Source: Branchiostoma lanceolatum (lineage: Eukaryota; Chordata; Leptocardii; Amphioxiformes; Branchiostomatidae). From it: 64,000 bases of DNA. The translations under genes were made by a program, and so were the position numbers. The notes beneath the pieces are model-generated. The model was not told the DNA's origin and made no database searches. It saw nothing but the letters and a program-made list of their open reading frames with translations. Within the stretch, counting starts at the first letter, position 1. Every line of letters begins with the position of its first letter. The DNA is taken from assembly GCF_035083965.1 (NCBI RefSeq), contig NC_089729.1, positions 16,790,964 through 16,854,963 of the forward strand, read 5' to 3'. This document shows positions 46,925-57,633 of this stretch, piece by piece.

Positions 46925-46981
46925 AAAAAAAGAGGAAAACGTCATCTTTGACTAAGTCCAAGATGACTTTTCCTCTTTTTT
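46925..46981. repeat. Short perfect hairpin
   Basis: Arms AAAAAAAGAGGAAAA, C, GTCATCTT and AAGATGAC, TTTTCCTC, TTTTTTT pair over about 23 bp around an 11-nt loop (TGACTAAGTCC). It is either a tiny foldback or a precursor-like RNA hairpin. Confidence 0.7.
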
Positions 46982-47343
46982 TCAGGCAAGATGACACTTT
47001 ACTTTAGGGAGTTACAATTAGTCCCATGCTGTGCTCTAATCTTTAGCTGATGATTGAAATGACTACAGGCATACTGTATCACAATGTTCCACAAGTTTTT
47101 ATCTACCGTCATGCATACCTCAGGTTACAAGATCATTTAGAACAAGCTCCACTGCACTCTAATACTGTTTCAGGTAAAGTGATCAAAATACAGTCTGGCA
47201 AGAAGGCAATAAAAATGCAAATTACGGATTTCTGTCAATTTCAGCAAGCTGTCTTTTCGTCGCTTTGTAAATGGTTTTTCAAGAGTAGTCCCACTGATGA
47301 TATCGATTATTTGGGTTTTGTTAACTTTGTTTTTGGCTATTTT

Positions 47344-48823
47344 ATTATCTTCGTCGAGTACTATAGTACTCGGGGTAGATTATGTTTTCGGTTGAGCCAG
47401 CTGTTTGGTGGGTCTGTATGTATGTCAAGAGCATAACTCAAGAAACCTTTGATGAATCTTTATGATTTTTGGTAGGTGTGTAGTGGTTGTGCAAAGGAAG
47501 GTCAAGTTCAAAAATGGTTCACCATGCGTTTTTCAACAGTACTGCAGCGGACTTTTAATTTTCGTGCGTTTGTATGTAGGCAAAAAAAGTGACGGAAACG
47601 TTGATGGATCTTCATGATTTTTTGCAAGTCTGTAGATGTTGTAGAAACGGAGGTCAAGTTCAAAAATGGTTCTCCTGGCATTTTCCGTCGGTACTGCAGC
47701 GGGCTTTGTGTGGATGTGTATTTTCTTGTGGACAACATAACTCAAGGAGCTGTTGATGGATCTGTATGATATTTAGTGGATGGGTAGGGTTTACGGAAAG
47801 AAAGGTCAAGTTCGATAATCGGCCTTCTAGCGAGTACCTAAGGTACTGCAGCGGAGCTTCAAAATTTACTGGCATATTTTCTGAAAGTGCTATGGTCATG
47901 ATATTTGTGTGGTAGATAGTTCATGCCACAAGAAGTAAGTTCTGTAAGTTTGGGCCCCCTAGCGGCTTGTTCAGGACTGCAGTGGGTGTTTTTGTTTTGA
48001 CATTCGGACACGTATTACTTGAGAAGGGGTGAAGAGATTGTCGTGAAGTTTTGTATGTAGAGAGCTCAGATGGTGCTTTGCACAACCGATGTCTAATCAT
48101 AGAAAACAGGGGCTAATCTGCATAATTAGTAAGGATAATTGTAAATCCATTACATTCTATAATGGGGTATGTGACAGGGTTCCCGAAACAGGCCAGCAGA
48201 AGGCCTTGCCTAGAAGCATAAATAAACAGATGGGGTACATAAGTAAACAAATGGGGCAGTCTCACTACAATTCAAGCAGATGTCTGGGTCCGGTTGGTTT
48301 TTAAAGTGTTCAGTTTCGGCATTTTTGTCCAACACACGGGTTGAGACATAACGGAAAGGGAACAAAATAGAAAGCCTTACAAAACACCTAAAAACATGTG
48401 AATAACCAGCCGGACCCACTCCTCTGCTCAGAGAGTACACTGCACCAAAACTGCACCACTGCTAGGTATTACCTAGCACAGTATGGAAAAGTAACATGTA
48501 CTATGTCTTGCAAAATGTGTATGATATGGAATAAAGATTTATTCTATTCATATATATTGACTGTACCATTTAATTATAACTTTCAATTTTTTTGATGACC
48601 AGTTATAACATATATCAGCACACTATACACATATACTAGTCCTGTACCACCAAATGATTTTTATCCCTATCTATACTGGCCTCATTCTCCCCAAATCGTA
48701 ACTTTCAAACGGTATGGTGTATGATCAAGTTTGCAGGGGGTGATAAGCATGGAAATATTAATCACTCTCCACAATAAGCCTTGATTATTTGGCGAAGATA
48801 ATGTGTTCGTGGAACTCTAGTTT
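47344..48823 (-). mobile_element. Helentron/Pearl-like element, long copy
   Basis: Minus strand: the 5' end has ACTAGAGTTCCACGAACAC next to ATCTTCGCC (about 48788-48823). The 3' end has the perfect palindrome CGAGTACTATAGTACTCG at 47355-47372 followed by GACGAAGATAAT, which repeats the 5' subterminal ATCTTCG motif inverted. The core has at least three divergent repeats, each with GATG, a TTTGGTAGG-like block and GTACTGCAGCGG (about 47540, 47695, 47850). A smaller TIR element seems nested at about 48271-48436. Confidence 0.6.
48271..48436. mobile_element. Nested degenerate TIR element
   Basis: Inverted wording CTGGGTCCGGTTGGTTTTT and AACCAGCCGGACCCACTCCT, with an interior GCCTTACAAAACACCTAAAA, is related to the element at 54506-54686. 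No clear target duplication. Confidence 0.4.
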
Positions 48824-49860
48824 TAAAAGCTTACAGAATGAGTGAGCTAGTTACAATCGGCCATTCAGCATCTCCAGTGACCTCAATACAACATAATTGC
48901 CAAAGTGCAGCAAGGGGTTCCTTTGTCTACTCACAGGTATTTACCCACTGTTTTCGCTCCTCTAATACTGAACATGACGACGTTTTCCAAAATTTCTCTC
49001 TGAGGCTGCGAGCTGTCTCCAGGATCCGTCCAGGAATGGATGTTTGCCTCTTGGGGCAGAAAAAATGTCACCACATCCATCAAAAAGGTCTGAACTTCAT
49101 GACATAGAATCCATTAAAATGTATTTTTGCAAGCTTAAAATGGCAGACTTAACAACGAAAATTAACAACATGGGCTCCCAAACAGTGAGCGGGATGAAAA
49201 AAAAATGAAAGCTGGAGTCAGACCTGCTTAAGCCGGCGTCACAATTCATGCGAGCGTCGGCTGACTTTGTAGATCCCCCGAAGCTCGCCGAATTTCAAAA
49301 TCAACCAAGCGTTGACCGTATTTTCCAATGAAAATCTCGGGCCACGTCCGTCGAACACTAAAAACTAAAAATCCCCCATGAGATGGTACCATCTCTTGGA
49401 CATGGACGAAGTCAGTATCGACTAACCTGGTAAAAGGCCAATATTTGGATCAACTTTTATTTCTAAAAATCGCCCGAAGCCTGCATAGTCGACAGGACAT
49501 CGGCCGTACTTCGGCCAAAAATGCACATTTGAAGCTCGCCAACACGTCGGCCGAGCTGAATTTCTTATTTGTGACGGGGGCTTAAGGGGATTTCTTTCAG
49601 AGAACATGAATGAAGTGCAGGTAATTCATCATTACATCAAATGCAGCAAAACTAAGGAGTATTTATGTAATCTTTATATTATGCACTGTTGATGTATGAT
49701 CATTACATACATGAAATGATGCCCAACAGTTTGGAAACCTGTTTGTATAGAAATACTTTTGTATAGAAAGTAAGATCATATTTTTTTCAGTGTAGAAATG
49801 TTTTCCCAAACCCATTGTGTAAATGCTCCTTTTCAAAATGACAGAATTACACAAATTTTG
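48824..49860. other. Intergenic, nothing recognised
   Basis: A segment around 49220-49590 is rich in CGGC and TCGGC words but shows no ORF or repeat ends. Confidence 0.35.
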
Positions 49861-50625
49861 ATGGATTTATACAAAGATGCCCTGTCATACCATTAACAGA
49901 TGTGTTGTGGAGGCCCCCCATCTTCTAATCATTTATAGCGATCAGCGCACAGGGGGTAAAGACTCCAACGTACAACTAATTTCACAGTTACGTTACCCCA
50001 TCACACAGGTGCACCTTCCTAAGATGTCTATGACAGATGACACACTCTTCACACTTGGCCATGTCCAATTTCCGCGGCCCGCTGAACTTCTCCCTGTTGA
50101 CAAATTAGTCTTCACTTTCAGTCATCTCAAACTACCTAAGTAGCCCTGTTTGCTAAGGTTGGGGATTTGATCAAAATGCCAACTTGAGTGTGAAGGAATC
50201 TACGGAAAAGTGAGAATCGAAATCCAGGTGTTGCCGAGATAGCTTTTTATCTACGGGCCGGTTGCCAATCACGATGCCAGACTGTCGCGACCCATGAACG
50301 CCCAGGAAGGTTTCACGCGTAGATGGAATATCGAGCCGTCGCTGTCGCTGATGAAACGCAAATTGCTGATGTAGAAATGGAGGAGTAATCCCCGTAATGG
50401 GACGGGTGACAAACTCCAATGCTCTTAAAGAAGTGTACTTCATTTTGTCTCAGTCTCGGCCCGCTTTCCCTCGCGGGAAATGCAGCAACAAGAAATTCAA
50501 TCTTGGAGTAGAAGCCAATTCGGTGGGTAGCCGTAATGCGTCTGTTCCACCATTTCAGCTGGGATTGGTCTTTCCAAATGAATTAGGGGTGGCACCCGGA
50601 CCGAGAAGGCAGGTTCATTTCAACC
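49861..50625. other. Non-repetitive block beside the duplicated element
   Basis: Mixed-composition sequence lies immediately left of the duplicated noncoding element at 50626. No ORF with family resemblance. It may belong to the same regulatory block. Confidence 0.3.
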
Positions 50626-50816
50626 TACGATATTTGATTTTCGATGCGGATCTCTGCCATTTGCCCGGACACGGCGGACAGCTTAGCACAGCGCCATCAT
50701 ATCTTATTCGTTCCGAAGATTGGATTATTGGTGAGGGAGAGTGTCTGATGTTGCTCATTATCAGGTAAAGCGCCAAAGCAATTTAGCTGATAAGTTATTG
50801 TCTGTGACATTGGATC
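50626..50816 (+). promoter_or_regulatory. Duplicated noncoding element, copy 1 (candidate enhancer)
   Basis: This stretch aligns collinearly with 53527-53704, about 2.9 kb away. The shared part runs from ATTTGCC and TCATATCTT through GATTAT..GTGAG and TCTGATG to a 47-bp core at 50770-50816. In that core 42 positions agree and the last 27 are identical (ATAAGTTATTGTC, TGTGACATTGGATC). There are no TIRs, target duplications or ORF shared by the two, so it does not look like a transposon. Duplicated and locally constrained noncoding DNA in a gene-poor stretch suggests a cis-regulatory element. Confidence 0.5.
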
Positions 50817-52424
50817 CCACTGAAGTGTTTGAGCTTTTCCAATCATGTTGTGTAATAGCGATGTCGGGGACTATCCACAATGCATCTTTATTTAAAGACA
50901 ATCGTGTCACTAAAGATACGCTATTAGTCTTGTCAAAAGCAGTTTGAGACGGGTCATATTACTGTACTACTAGCTAACACACTTACATGTAACTTATGAC
51001 TAATTTCCCATTTGGTACATACTGGCTAGCTCACTTAATTAATGACAAATTTTATATTTGGGCTCCTCAAAATGGCAGTTGACTTGTGCAAGTGCAATTC
51101 TGTCAAGAATTGTTTCGCTTGTGTTTTATCAGTAGAGAAGGTCAGAAATAGGCCTCCTTGATGAATGTCTATTCAACTGTAACTTGGTTATGTCCTACGT
51201 CTAGCTGTCTATGCCTGTTAAGTGCACACTTTGTTTTTGCAGCCAGCACGTTCAAGTTTGGTTATGATTATATGACAGGCAATTTAAGAGCAGTCTATGC
51301 AAATATGAATCCTCACAAAACGGTTGCGTCGTACATACAGTGTTTGAACTTAAATAACCATTTGATAATTTAGATCTTTAAATTTGATGAAATGTGGATT
51401 TGCATGTGCTTCAGTCAAGATTGCTCAGGGAACAGCCAGCATTGATGTGGCAGTTACATGCATCTGAATATATTAACGGTAATCGTAAAGTATACAAAGT
51501 TGGTAATTTCAATTTCTTACAATTCATGTCTGGAATGGAACTACCCTTGGCAAGTGCATGTGCGTCGTGATGTTGGATATTAAGAAAATGACTAATTGCA
51601 TGTAGCTTTGTGACTTAACCTATAATTTAGTGTGATTATGTGACATGCATATGTTACCATGACAAATTCTTGGAAAGTCTTGGACTTGTCACAAATTCTC
51701 CTGGAAAATCATACATGTAGGCTAGAAGTTGACTTGAAAATTGTTACATTGTGCTCATGTGCTGACTCTTTTCTTGATAAATGATTGACTTGATATACTG
51801 TAATTCTTGATTTGTTAACTGTAACTTAATTTTAGCTGATTTAACTGTCACTAGTCAACAACATAAATTTTATCATCGCTAATATTTCATCACTAATATT
51901 TAAGCCAGTAATGTTTGTTCCCACCGTTGAAATTAAGTGCCGTGACCTACTCCATTTTCCCCAACTGCTATATTTTCCTGCCGCTATATTAAATTGATTT
52001 ACAGTACAGTATACTCATATTATTTTTAACAGCTTCAAAAATAAGGTACTGTCATACCCCAAAGATAGCACAAGATGCCATGGTTATCCTGCAGTGCAAA
52101 ATCAATGTGAAATCCAGTAAAGTCATCTTTTTGTGCTCAAAATTTGGTTGAATGAACTGTTCTTATGATTATGATAACAGGCAGCATGATTTTCTTCTGA
52201 ATTATGACAGGTCTCAACGTAAGACCATCTCCAAGAGTTTGGAATATGATTACAGCAATTCATATCAGCCCCCTGGGTGTGTGCTCGTCCTAGATAAAAG
52301 TGTGTGTGATTAACTATTATTACTGTTAGTCTGTAGGAGTAAGACATAAGACATTGCATAATGGATAGCACTGCATCAGATTCTACTAACCCCAGGTATG
52401 CTACAGTACTGTACATGTATATTT
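50817..52424. other. Intergenic, nothing recognised
   Basis: AT-rich. No supported feature. Confidence 0.45.
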
Positions 52425-52815
52425 ACCTTCGCCAAGAAGGTTATGCATAGGGTAGCGTTTGTGTGTGTGTTTGAAACGACCAGCATAACTCGAGAAGGCT
52501 TGGATGTATTGTCTTGATATTTGGTGGGTGGGTAGGTCTTGATGAGACTTGGAAATGATTAGATTTTGGGTCCCCTAGCGGCTTGTTATGGTACTGCAGC
52601 AGAACTTCCTGTTTTGATATCTCGTGTTCTGGACAAGCTATGGAACTGATTTTTGAGTAGTGGTAGATAGCTCTTTGGACAGAGAGTAAGTGGTATAGGT
52701 TTTGGCCCCCTAGCTGCTTTTTTGAAACTGCAGTAGCAGGTTTTGCTTCAGACCTTGAAAGGGAATAACTCAAGAAGGGCTTGATGGATGGTCATGATTT
52801 TTGGTAGGTAGATAG
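52425..52815 (-). mobile_element. Helentron/Pearl-like element, truncated
   Basis: Hairpin ACCTTC, loop, GAAGGT at 52425-52441 starts a core that is collinear with 27542-27940 (CAGCATAACTCGAGAAGGCT; GGGTCCCCTAGCGGCTTGTT). It is cut off before the AT-rich 5' part. Confidence 0.6.
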
Positions 52816-53296
52816 CTTGAGTGATCATGTACTTGATTATTTAATAATATTTTACAAAACGTTAAGGTGAAGGATTTTACAAATGTCTTTCAACAATGTC
52901 AGCTACGTGTACATTCTAAATTCTACATTCTTGTGTCAATGAAGGACAAGAAATAGTCTCATGCCTTCAAGTATCAGAGTTATCAAACTCAATATTGTCA
53001 TGAGGTGTTCAAAACTTTTTTTCCCTATACTAGAACTATTATGTACATGTAGAGTGAAACTTGTTACCACCAAGTACATGTACAATAGGGGCATCCTCAT
53101 TAGCTAGCCGTAAACAACGCTCGCAGCTAGATGTGCAAAGGTTAGGTGTGACAGGTCGTTCTGCCTAACATAACCAGCTGCTGCCACGCCGTGTGCCTGT
53201 GAAGCTGGCAAACATTTGTGTACTACTACTAGTAACTGTTAAGCCGAAGGGCGGTCAAACCAGCTATACTCACTCACTCACTCTCTCCCATATAGC

Positions 53297-53467
53297 TTAG
53301 TCAGCCGTCGGGGCAGCAAAGCTCTCAGTGAAAGCTCTCCACTGCTGGCGGTCTTCCGCCAGTCTGGTCATCTGGTTGGCTGAGCGATCGGTCCACTCCT
53401 TTAGCTCTGTGATCCACGACCAACGGGGACGTCCTTGCGGCCGCGCACCCTCCGCTTTTCCCTCCAG
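53297..53467 (-). pseudogene. C-terminal fragment of a non-LTR retrotransposon ORF
   Basis: The minus strand reads GRPRWSWITELKEWTDRSAN, then RLAEDRQQWRAF, and ends AAPTAD with TAA at 53297-53299. This RPRxxW...W...A..RxxWR tail is characteristic of the C-terminus of many non-LTR retrotransposon polymerases. It is followed (minus-strand 3' side) by GAGT repeats at about 53268-53285, a microsatellite-like tail. Only 56 codons remain, so it is a severely 5'-truncated insertion. Confidence 0.75.
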
Positions 53468-53526
53468 CTATACAGACCCACATATACAATAACTGCCATA
53501 ACACAATCCCTAAAACTGTTCACTGC

Positions 53527-53704
53527 AGTGATTTTGACGCTGATTTTTTAAATCTATTTGCCGAGCCTTGTTGTCATATCTTGTTTGTGCTGGGAATTTG
53601 ATTATCCGTGAGAGAAAGCATCTGATGATCCTCTTTATTAGTCTATCCTTGAAGCCAGCGCCAAAGTAATCTGGGTAATAAGTTATTGTCTGTGACATTG
53701 GATC
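53527..53704 (+). promoter_or_regulatory. Duplicated noncoding element, copy 2 (candidate enhancer)
   Basis: Partner of 50626-50816 in the same orientation. Its core is at 53658-53704. It carries an extra 10 or so bases (about 53642-53657) between the GATTAT block and the core. Confidence 0.5.
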
Positions 53705-54079
53705 TTTTATGAGCCTCTTAGGAGACAGACATTTGGCTGCAGAAGAATCTAATCATTATAAAGCATGGATTTCTTCCAATGGCATCTGCTAATAATGCAA
53801 AAGACGATCTAGTATTAGTGACTTACCAATGTTAATGGCAGTTAAGTTACTAAGCTCTTAAACCTTACAATAATACTAATGAGTTTAAATTACGTTGCAC
53901 AAAACAGCTCCCCCCTTTAGCTCGTAACTTAAAATCTTTGAATTGAACCAGAATAAAATCTCTTTAACATTTTGCTACATTGTATTAACAATTCATAAAA
54001 GAATATTTAAAGGATTTAATTCTGCAACATACATGTTAGTTAAAGTTAGTTAAAATCCTCCCACACCCTAAGGTGTATA
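53705..54079. other. Intergenic, nothing recognised
   Basis: AT-rich. No supported feature. Confidence 0.4.
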
Positions 54080-54330
54080 GAGCGGTGCCCATCCCCTTTT
54101 CATAGCTGTGGTGCAATCACTGCAGCAAGGGGCTACTCCACTGGCAGTGGAGTGTGTTTAACTTCCATACTGTTTCAGAAGTATGTACCATTTTTATAAA
54201 GTCTTTGGTATGACTCAATGTGCCTCATGTCCAGAGGTGTCCTACCCAGGGCTTGAACCGGGGCCTTCTGGTCCAAGTAATTTGAACCAGATGTGGCTAG
54301 TAACAGAAGCGCAGACCACTCTCCACAGGG
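54080..54330 (-). repeat. tRNA-derived SINE
   Basis: The minus-strand head begins near 54328 with an A-box-like GAGAGTGGTCTGCGC (54309-54325) and a B-box CCGGTTCAAGCCC (54249-54261) at tRNA spacing, resembling a Leu/Ser-type tRNA. The tail continues to about 54080. Confidence 0.6.
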
Positions 54331-54505
54331 ATACCCCGCAACATACATGTAGGTGAAGAAAATTCAGACAGGGAACTTTGTGAAATCATACTAGAGTTTG
54401 TTGACATTACAAGATTTGAGTCAATTTTCCGCATCTTGATTTTAAGCGGTAAAAGTTAGAATGGCTGCCATCTGAAAAGGAAAATTCAGAATGTACAACT
54501 TGTAA

Positions 54506-54686
54506 TACTTTCCAAGCAGAGGACGGGTTTCGGCAGTTTTTTTACATTTTTTTAGGCGGGCTTTCTACTTTTTCATTTTTTTTGGGGGTTTATAGAGACA
54601 AAAAATATGAAAAAGTAGAAAGCCAGACAAAAACGCCTAAAAACATGTAAAAAACCTGCCGGAACCCGTCCTCTGCTTGGAGAGTA
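54506..54686. mobile_element. 181-bp TIR MITE with 9-bp target duplication
   Basis: Inverted ends TACTTTCCAAGCAGAGGACG and the inverse (ending GAGAGTA) extend through GGCAG..TTTTTTACAT and CTTTCTACTTTTTCAT. It is flanked by AACTTGTAA at 54497-54505 and 54687-54695. A 9-bp duplication suggests Mutator-like origin. Confidence 0.75.
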
Positions 54687-54695
54687 AACTTGTAA

Positions 54696-55085
54696 AAGGT
54701 TTACAACTCAATTTGACCATACAATCTTACGATTGCACAAACAGTCAGGCCAATAAGACAGCATAAAAGCATAGCCACTAATAGCCCACTATACTATAGC
54801 ACTAATACTAATAGCCATGGCCTGTCCTTAATTTCTAAAAAAAGATAGATTAGCTGCTTGGAAAAAAAGACTTTCACAAGTTACTGGTGCCAGTGGTGCA
54901 ACAAACTCATTAGACTCTGATTCCATCAAGCCAAGCAGCCATTCTGGTGCTAACAATCCATCTGTAAACTGTTGAAGTGTGTGAAGCAATGCCTTCCACA
55001 GGCCACTGGGGCTAGTCCAGAAAGCTAAAGCCTTTCAATTTGCCCTGGAAGAGCAAGCAAGTTACTTGTACAGGTCTCTCCCTAA
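54696..55085. other. Intergenic, nothing recognised
   Basis: No supported feature. Confidence 0.4.
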
Positions 55086-55266
55086 GGCCACACCAATTTA
55101 ATTTCTTGGTCAACGGATTTTTGTTTTCCCCCAAAAAAAATTTAGAAAAAAAAATCATGAAAACAGAAGGCTGGCCGAGCCTTCTGTTTTCATGATTTTT
55201 TTTTCTAAATTTTTTTTTTTTTGGAAAATAAAAATCCGTTAACCAAAAAATTGAATTGGTGTGGCC
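55086..55266. mobile_element. Harbinger-type foldback MITE, copy D
   Basis: 181 bp, TAA flanks (55083-55085 and 55267-55269), same ATGAAAACAGAAGGCT palindromic centre as copy B. Confidence 0.88.
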
Positions 55267-55447
55267 TAAGCAATGGAATAATAGTGCTGTGCCGTCTTGT
55301 AACGATCTTAACAGAACCCAATTTACGTAAGTCAATTTATGGAGCTTATTATAGCCTTTAGCATACTGAAGTAGCTGCTTGGCTGCCAGTTCGCTATTGC
55401 TCATAGGCAGCAGGGAGGTTAAATTTGTTCCGCCCTTCAGTACCTAA

Positions 55448-55639
55448 GGCCACACTAATTTAGTTTCTTGGTTAAGGGATTTTTATTTTCCTAAAAATTT
55501 TAGAAAAAGAAAAATTTAGAAAAAGAAAATTCCTTTTTTTTTAGAAAAAAAAATTTTTTAGAAAAATTTTTTGATTTTTTTTCTAGAATTTTTTAGGAAA
55601 ATAAAAACCCATTAACCAAGAAATTAAATTGATGAGGCC
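55448..55639. mobile_element. Harbinger-type foldback MITE, copy E
   Basis: 192 bp, TAA flanks (55445-55447 and 55640-55642). The right end has diverged (GATGAGGCC). The interior is expanded A/T homopolymer with TTTAGAAAAA units. Confidence 0.8.
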
Positions 55640-55874
55640 TAAGATGCCACCTAGCTGAAGAGCCATGGACCTGATGAAGTAGGGTTAGAAATAATGCATG
55701 ATGTTGCAAGTTCCGCATATCCATGTACGAAAGTCCTGCTTTGTGTGGCATTGTCACTCAGCGGAATGTTGGCGGCAACCCACAACCCGCCTCAGCACAG
55801 TCAGCAGCAGCAACAAATGTCAAAGTGTACTGTTGGGAAAGGTGGGTGGATGTGGCTTTTGACTTTATTTCCAA

Positions 55875-56065
55875 TTCAAGGGACACAGCTATGCAATAGG
55901 AAACATTGAGATAGGACCCGGAGTTTGGATTTTGGGGTGGTGACGGGCATATTCAGGAAAAGATATTGACTATAGGACTTATTTTTCAATCTCAACTCCT
56001 TGGTTGGGGTACGGTAGTTTGGGTCAAAATTGTATATTACGAAAATGTTCTCCATTTTTTCTGTC
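55875..56065 (+). repeat. Local tandem duplication, uninterrupted copy
   Basis: It shares TTCAAGGGACWC, ATTTTGGGGTGRTGAC, TTGACTA..GACTYATTTTTCAATCTCA and ATGTTCTCC with 56102-56440. The second copy is interrupted by MITE copy F. Confidence 0.75.
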
Positions 56066-56101
56066 CCAACCACCAAATTTCCGTCCTCTGAGACAGCCCT
56101 G

Positions 56102-56440
56102 ATTTCAAGGGACTCTCAGCTACATGTATGCAAAATGAAGCATTGAGGGCCCTGAGTTCGAATTTTGGGGTGATGACTATGTGCAGAAAAAGCTATTGAC
56201 TACAGAACTCATTTTTCAATCTCAGGTTGGGCCACACCAATTTAATTTCTTGGTTAAAAGATTTTTATTTAAAAGAAGAAAAATTCTGTTTTCGTCACAT
56301 CAATTCGTTATTTTTTTTTTCGAAAAATTTTTTTTTTTGAAAATAAAAATCCGTTAACCAAGAAATTAAATTGGTGTGGCCTTGGGGTTAGTTTTGGTCA
56401 AATTTTACATTACCGCAACGGAATGTTCTCCCCAGCTACC
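56102..56440 (+). repeat. Local tandem duplication, copy split by a MITE
   Basis: Second copy of 55875-56065. The duplicate-derived parts are about 56102-56229 and 56382-56440. Confidence 0.7.
56230..56381. mobile_element. Harbinger-type foldback MITE, copy F
   Basis: 152 bp, flanked by TTG (56227-56229 and 56382-56384). The adjacent duplicate lacks the element, so the pre-insertion state can be read next door. Confidence 0.88.
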
Positions 56441-57387
56441 TCAAGCCACGGTTAAGGTCAGTTAAGCAAGAAATCTGTTTTGCAGAAGTGAAGTTGGCAG
56501 AACTAACAGGCTGGCTGGCAAGCTGCATGGCCTGTGGACATCTTTCAACCTGGAGGGGAAAATCAGTTTGGAATTTTACCGATTTTCCCCCTCGGAGTGC
56601 CCCAGAATAACTCTTACATGTACGTTTCCCCGCAGTGCACTTGTAATCATGCCCAAGGACAATCATAGCCATTTAAGTCAACCAAGTTTACCCCATTCGC
56701 TTGTAATATTCACATCGTTGAAATACATGAGCTTAAAGTACCGACGTCATTTCTTTCAAGGACAGGTTCCTCCTGGGAAAAGCTTGTTTACAGCGTAGTC
56801 GAGAAATTTAAAGTGTTATCAACTCTAACAGGTGAGCCTTAATAGATAGGCATCTCGTTTTCTGACCGATCAATTTTCAGATTTACTGGTATTGCCTTGG
56901 TTGATTTTTCAAAGCACACCTGCCAAAATTGGACCATCTGGCTTGAGAAATATAAGCAATTAGGGCACGAGCAAAAGAACTGATTGTTTTACATGACATT
57001 TGTGAAACTTATTGGGTAGTTTAAAGGAAATCTTTGTTGTGTTTAGCGCAATTTTTTCTAAGATATATGTTTAACATAACACTTATTTCTGACTCTTCTT
57101 ACCCAAATTTCATTGTGATTTCATAGCAAACCTGTAAATCGCAGATCTAGAATACTTCCGAGTTCCTTCGGTACACATTGTCGAACATTTTAAGACGTAT
57201 ATGGCCCAGAAGCAGTGACTGATGCTGCATGTATGTTTTATTGCAACTGTGTGTCACTTTCCTGTAAGAGTTACTGGTATTTTGGCAAAGACACATGTGT
57301 TGTGAAAGAACATTTAACTTTGCATAGAATCTTCAAATTAAGCCAGAAAAAAAACTCTTAAACATTGCTACGTTGTATTCATGAGAA
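56441..57387. other. Intergenic, nothing recognised
   Basis: No supported feature. Confidence 0.4.
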
Positions 57388-57390
57388 TTA

Positions 57391-57630
57391 GGCCACACCA
57401 ATTTATTTTCTTGGTTAACGGAATAAAAATTTTTAAAAAAAAAATGCTAGATTGGAAAAACAACATGAAAACAAAATCTCAGAGGAATATGTTTTTACAT
57501 TGGTGCACACAGTATCAGGGAGTGAACAGGGTCAGGTGCAAGTTTTCACCCCAGCCTTCTGTTTCCTTTTTTTGTTGTTGCTAAAATTAAAAATAAAATC
57601 TGTTAACCAAGAAATTAAATTGGTGTGGCC
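57391..57630. mobile_element. Harbinger-type foldback MITE, copy G (long form, inverted)
   Basis: 240 bp, TTA flanks (57388-57390 and 57631-57633). The centre GGTCAGGTGCAAGTTTTCAC is the reverse complement of copy C's, so the two lie in opposite orientations. Confidence 0.88.
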
Positions 57631-57633
57631 TTA

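Noticed and set aside
50397..50768. 123-codon plus-strand ORF over the duplicated noncoding element
   Set aside because: The frame is not shared by the homologous copy at 53.5 kb, so the conservation there is not coding.
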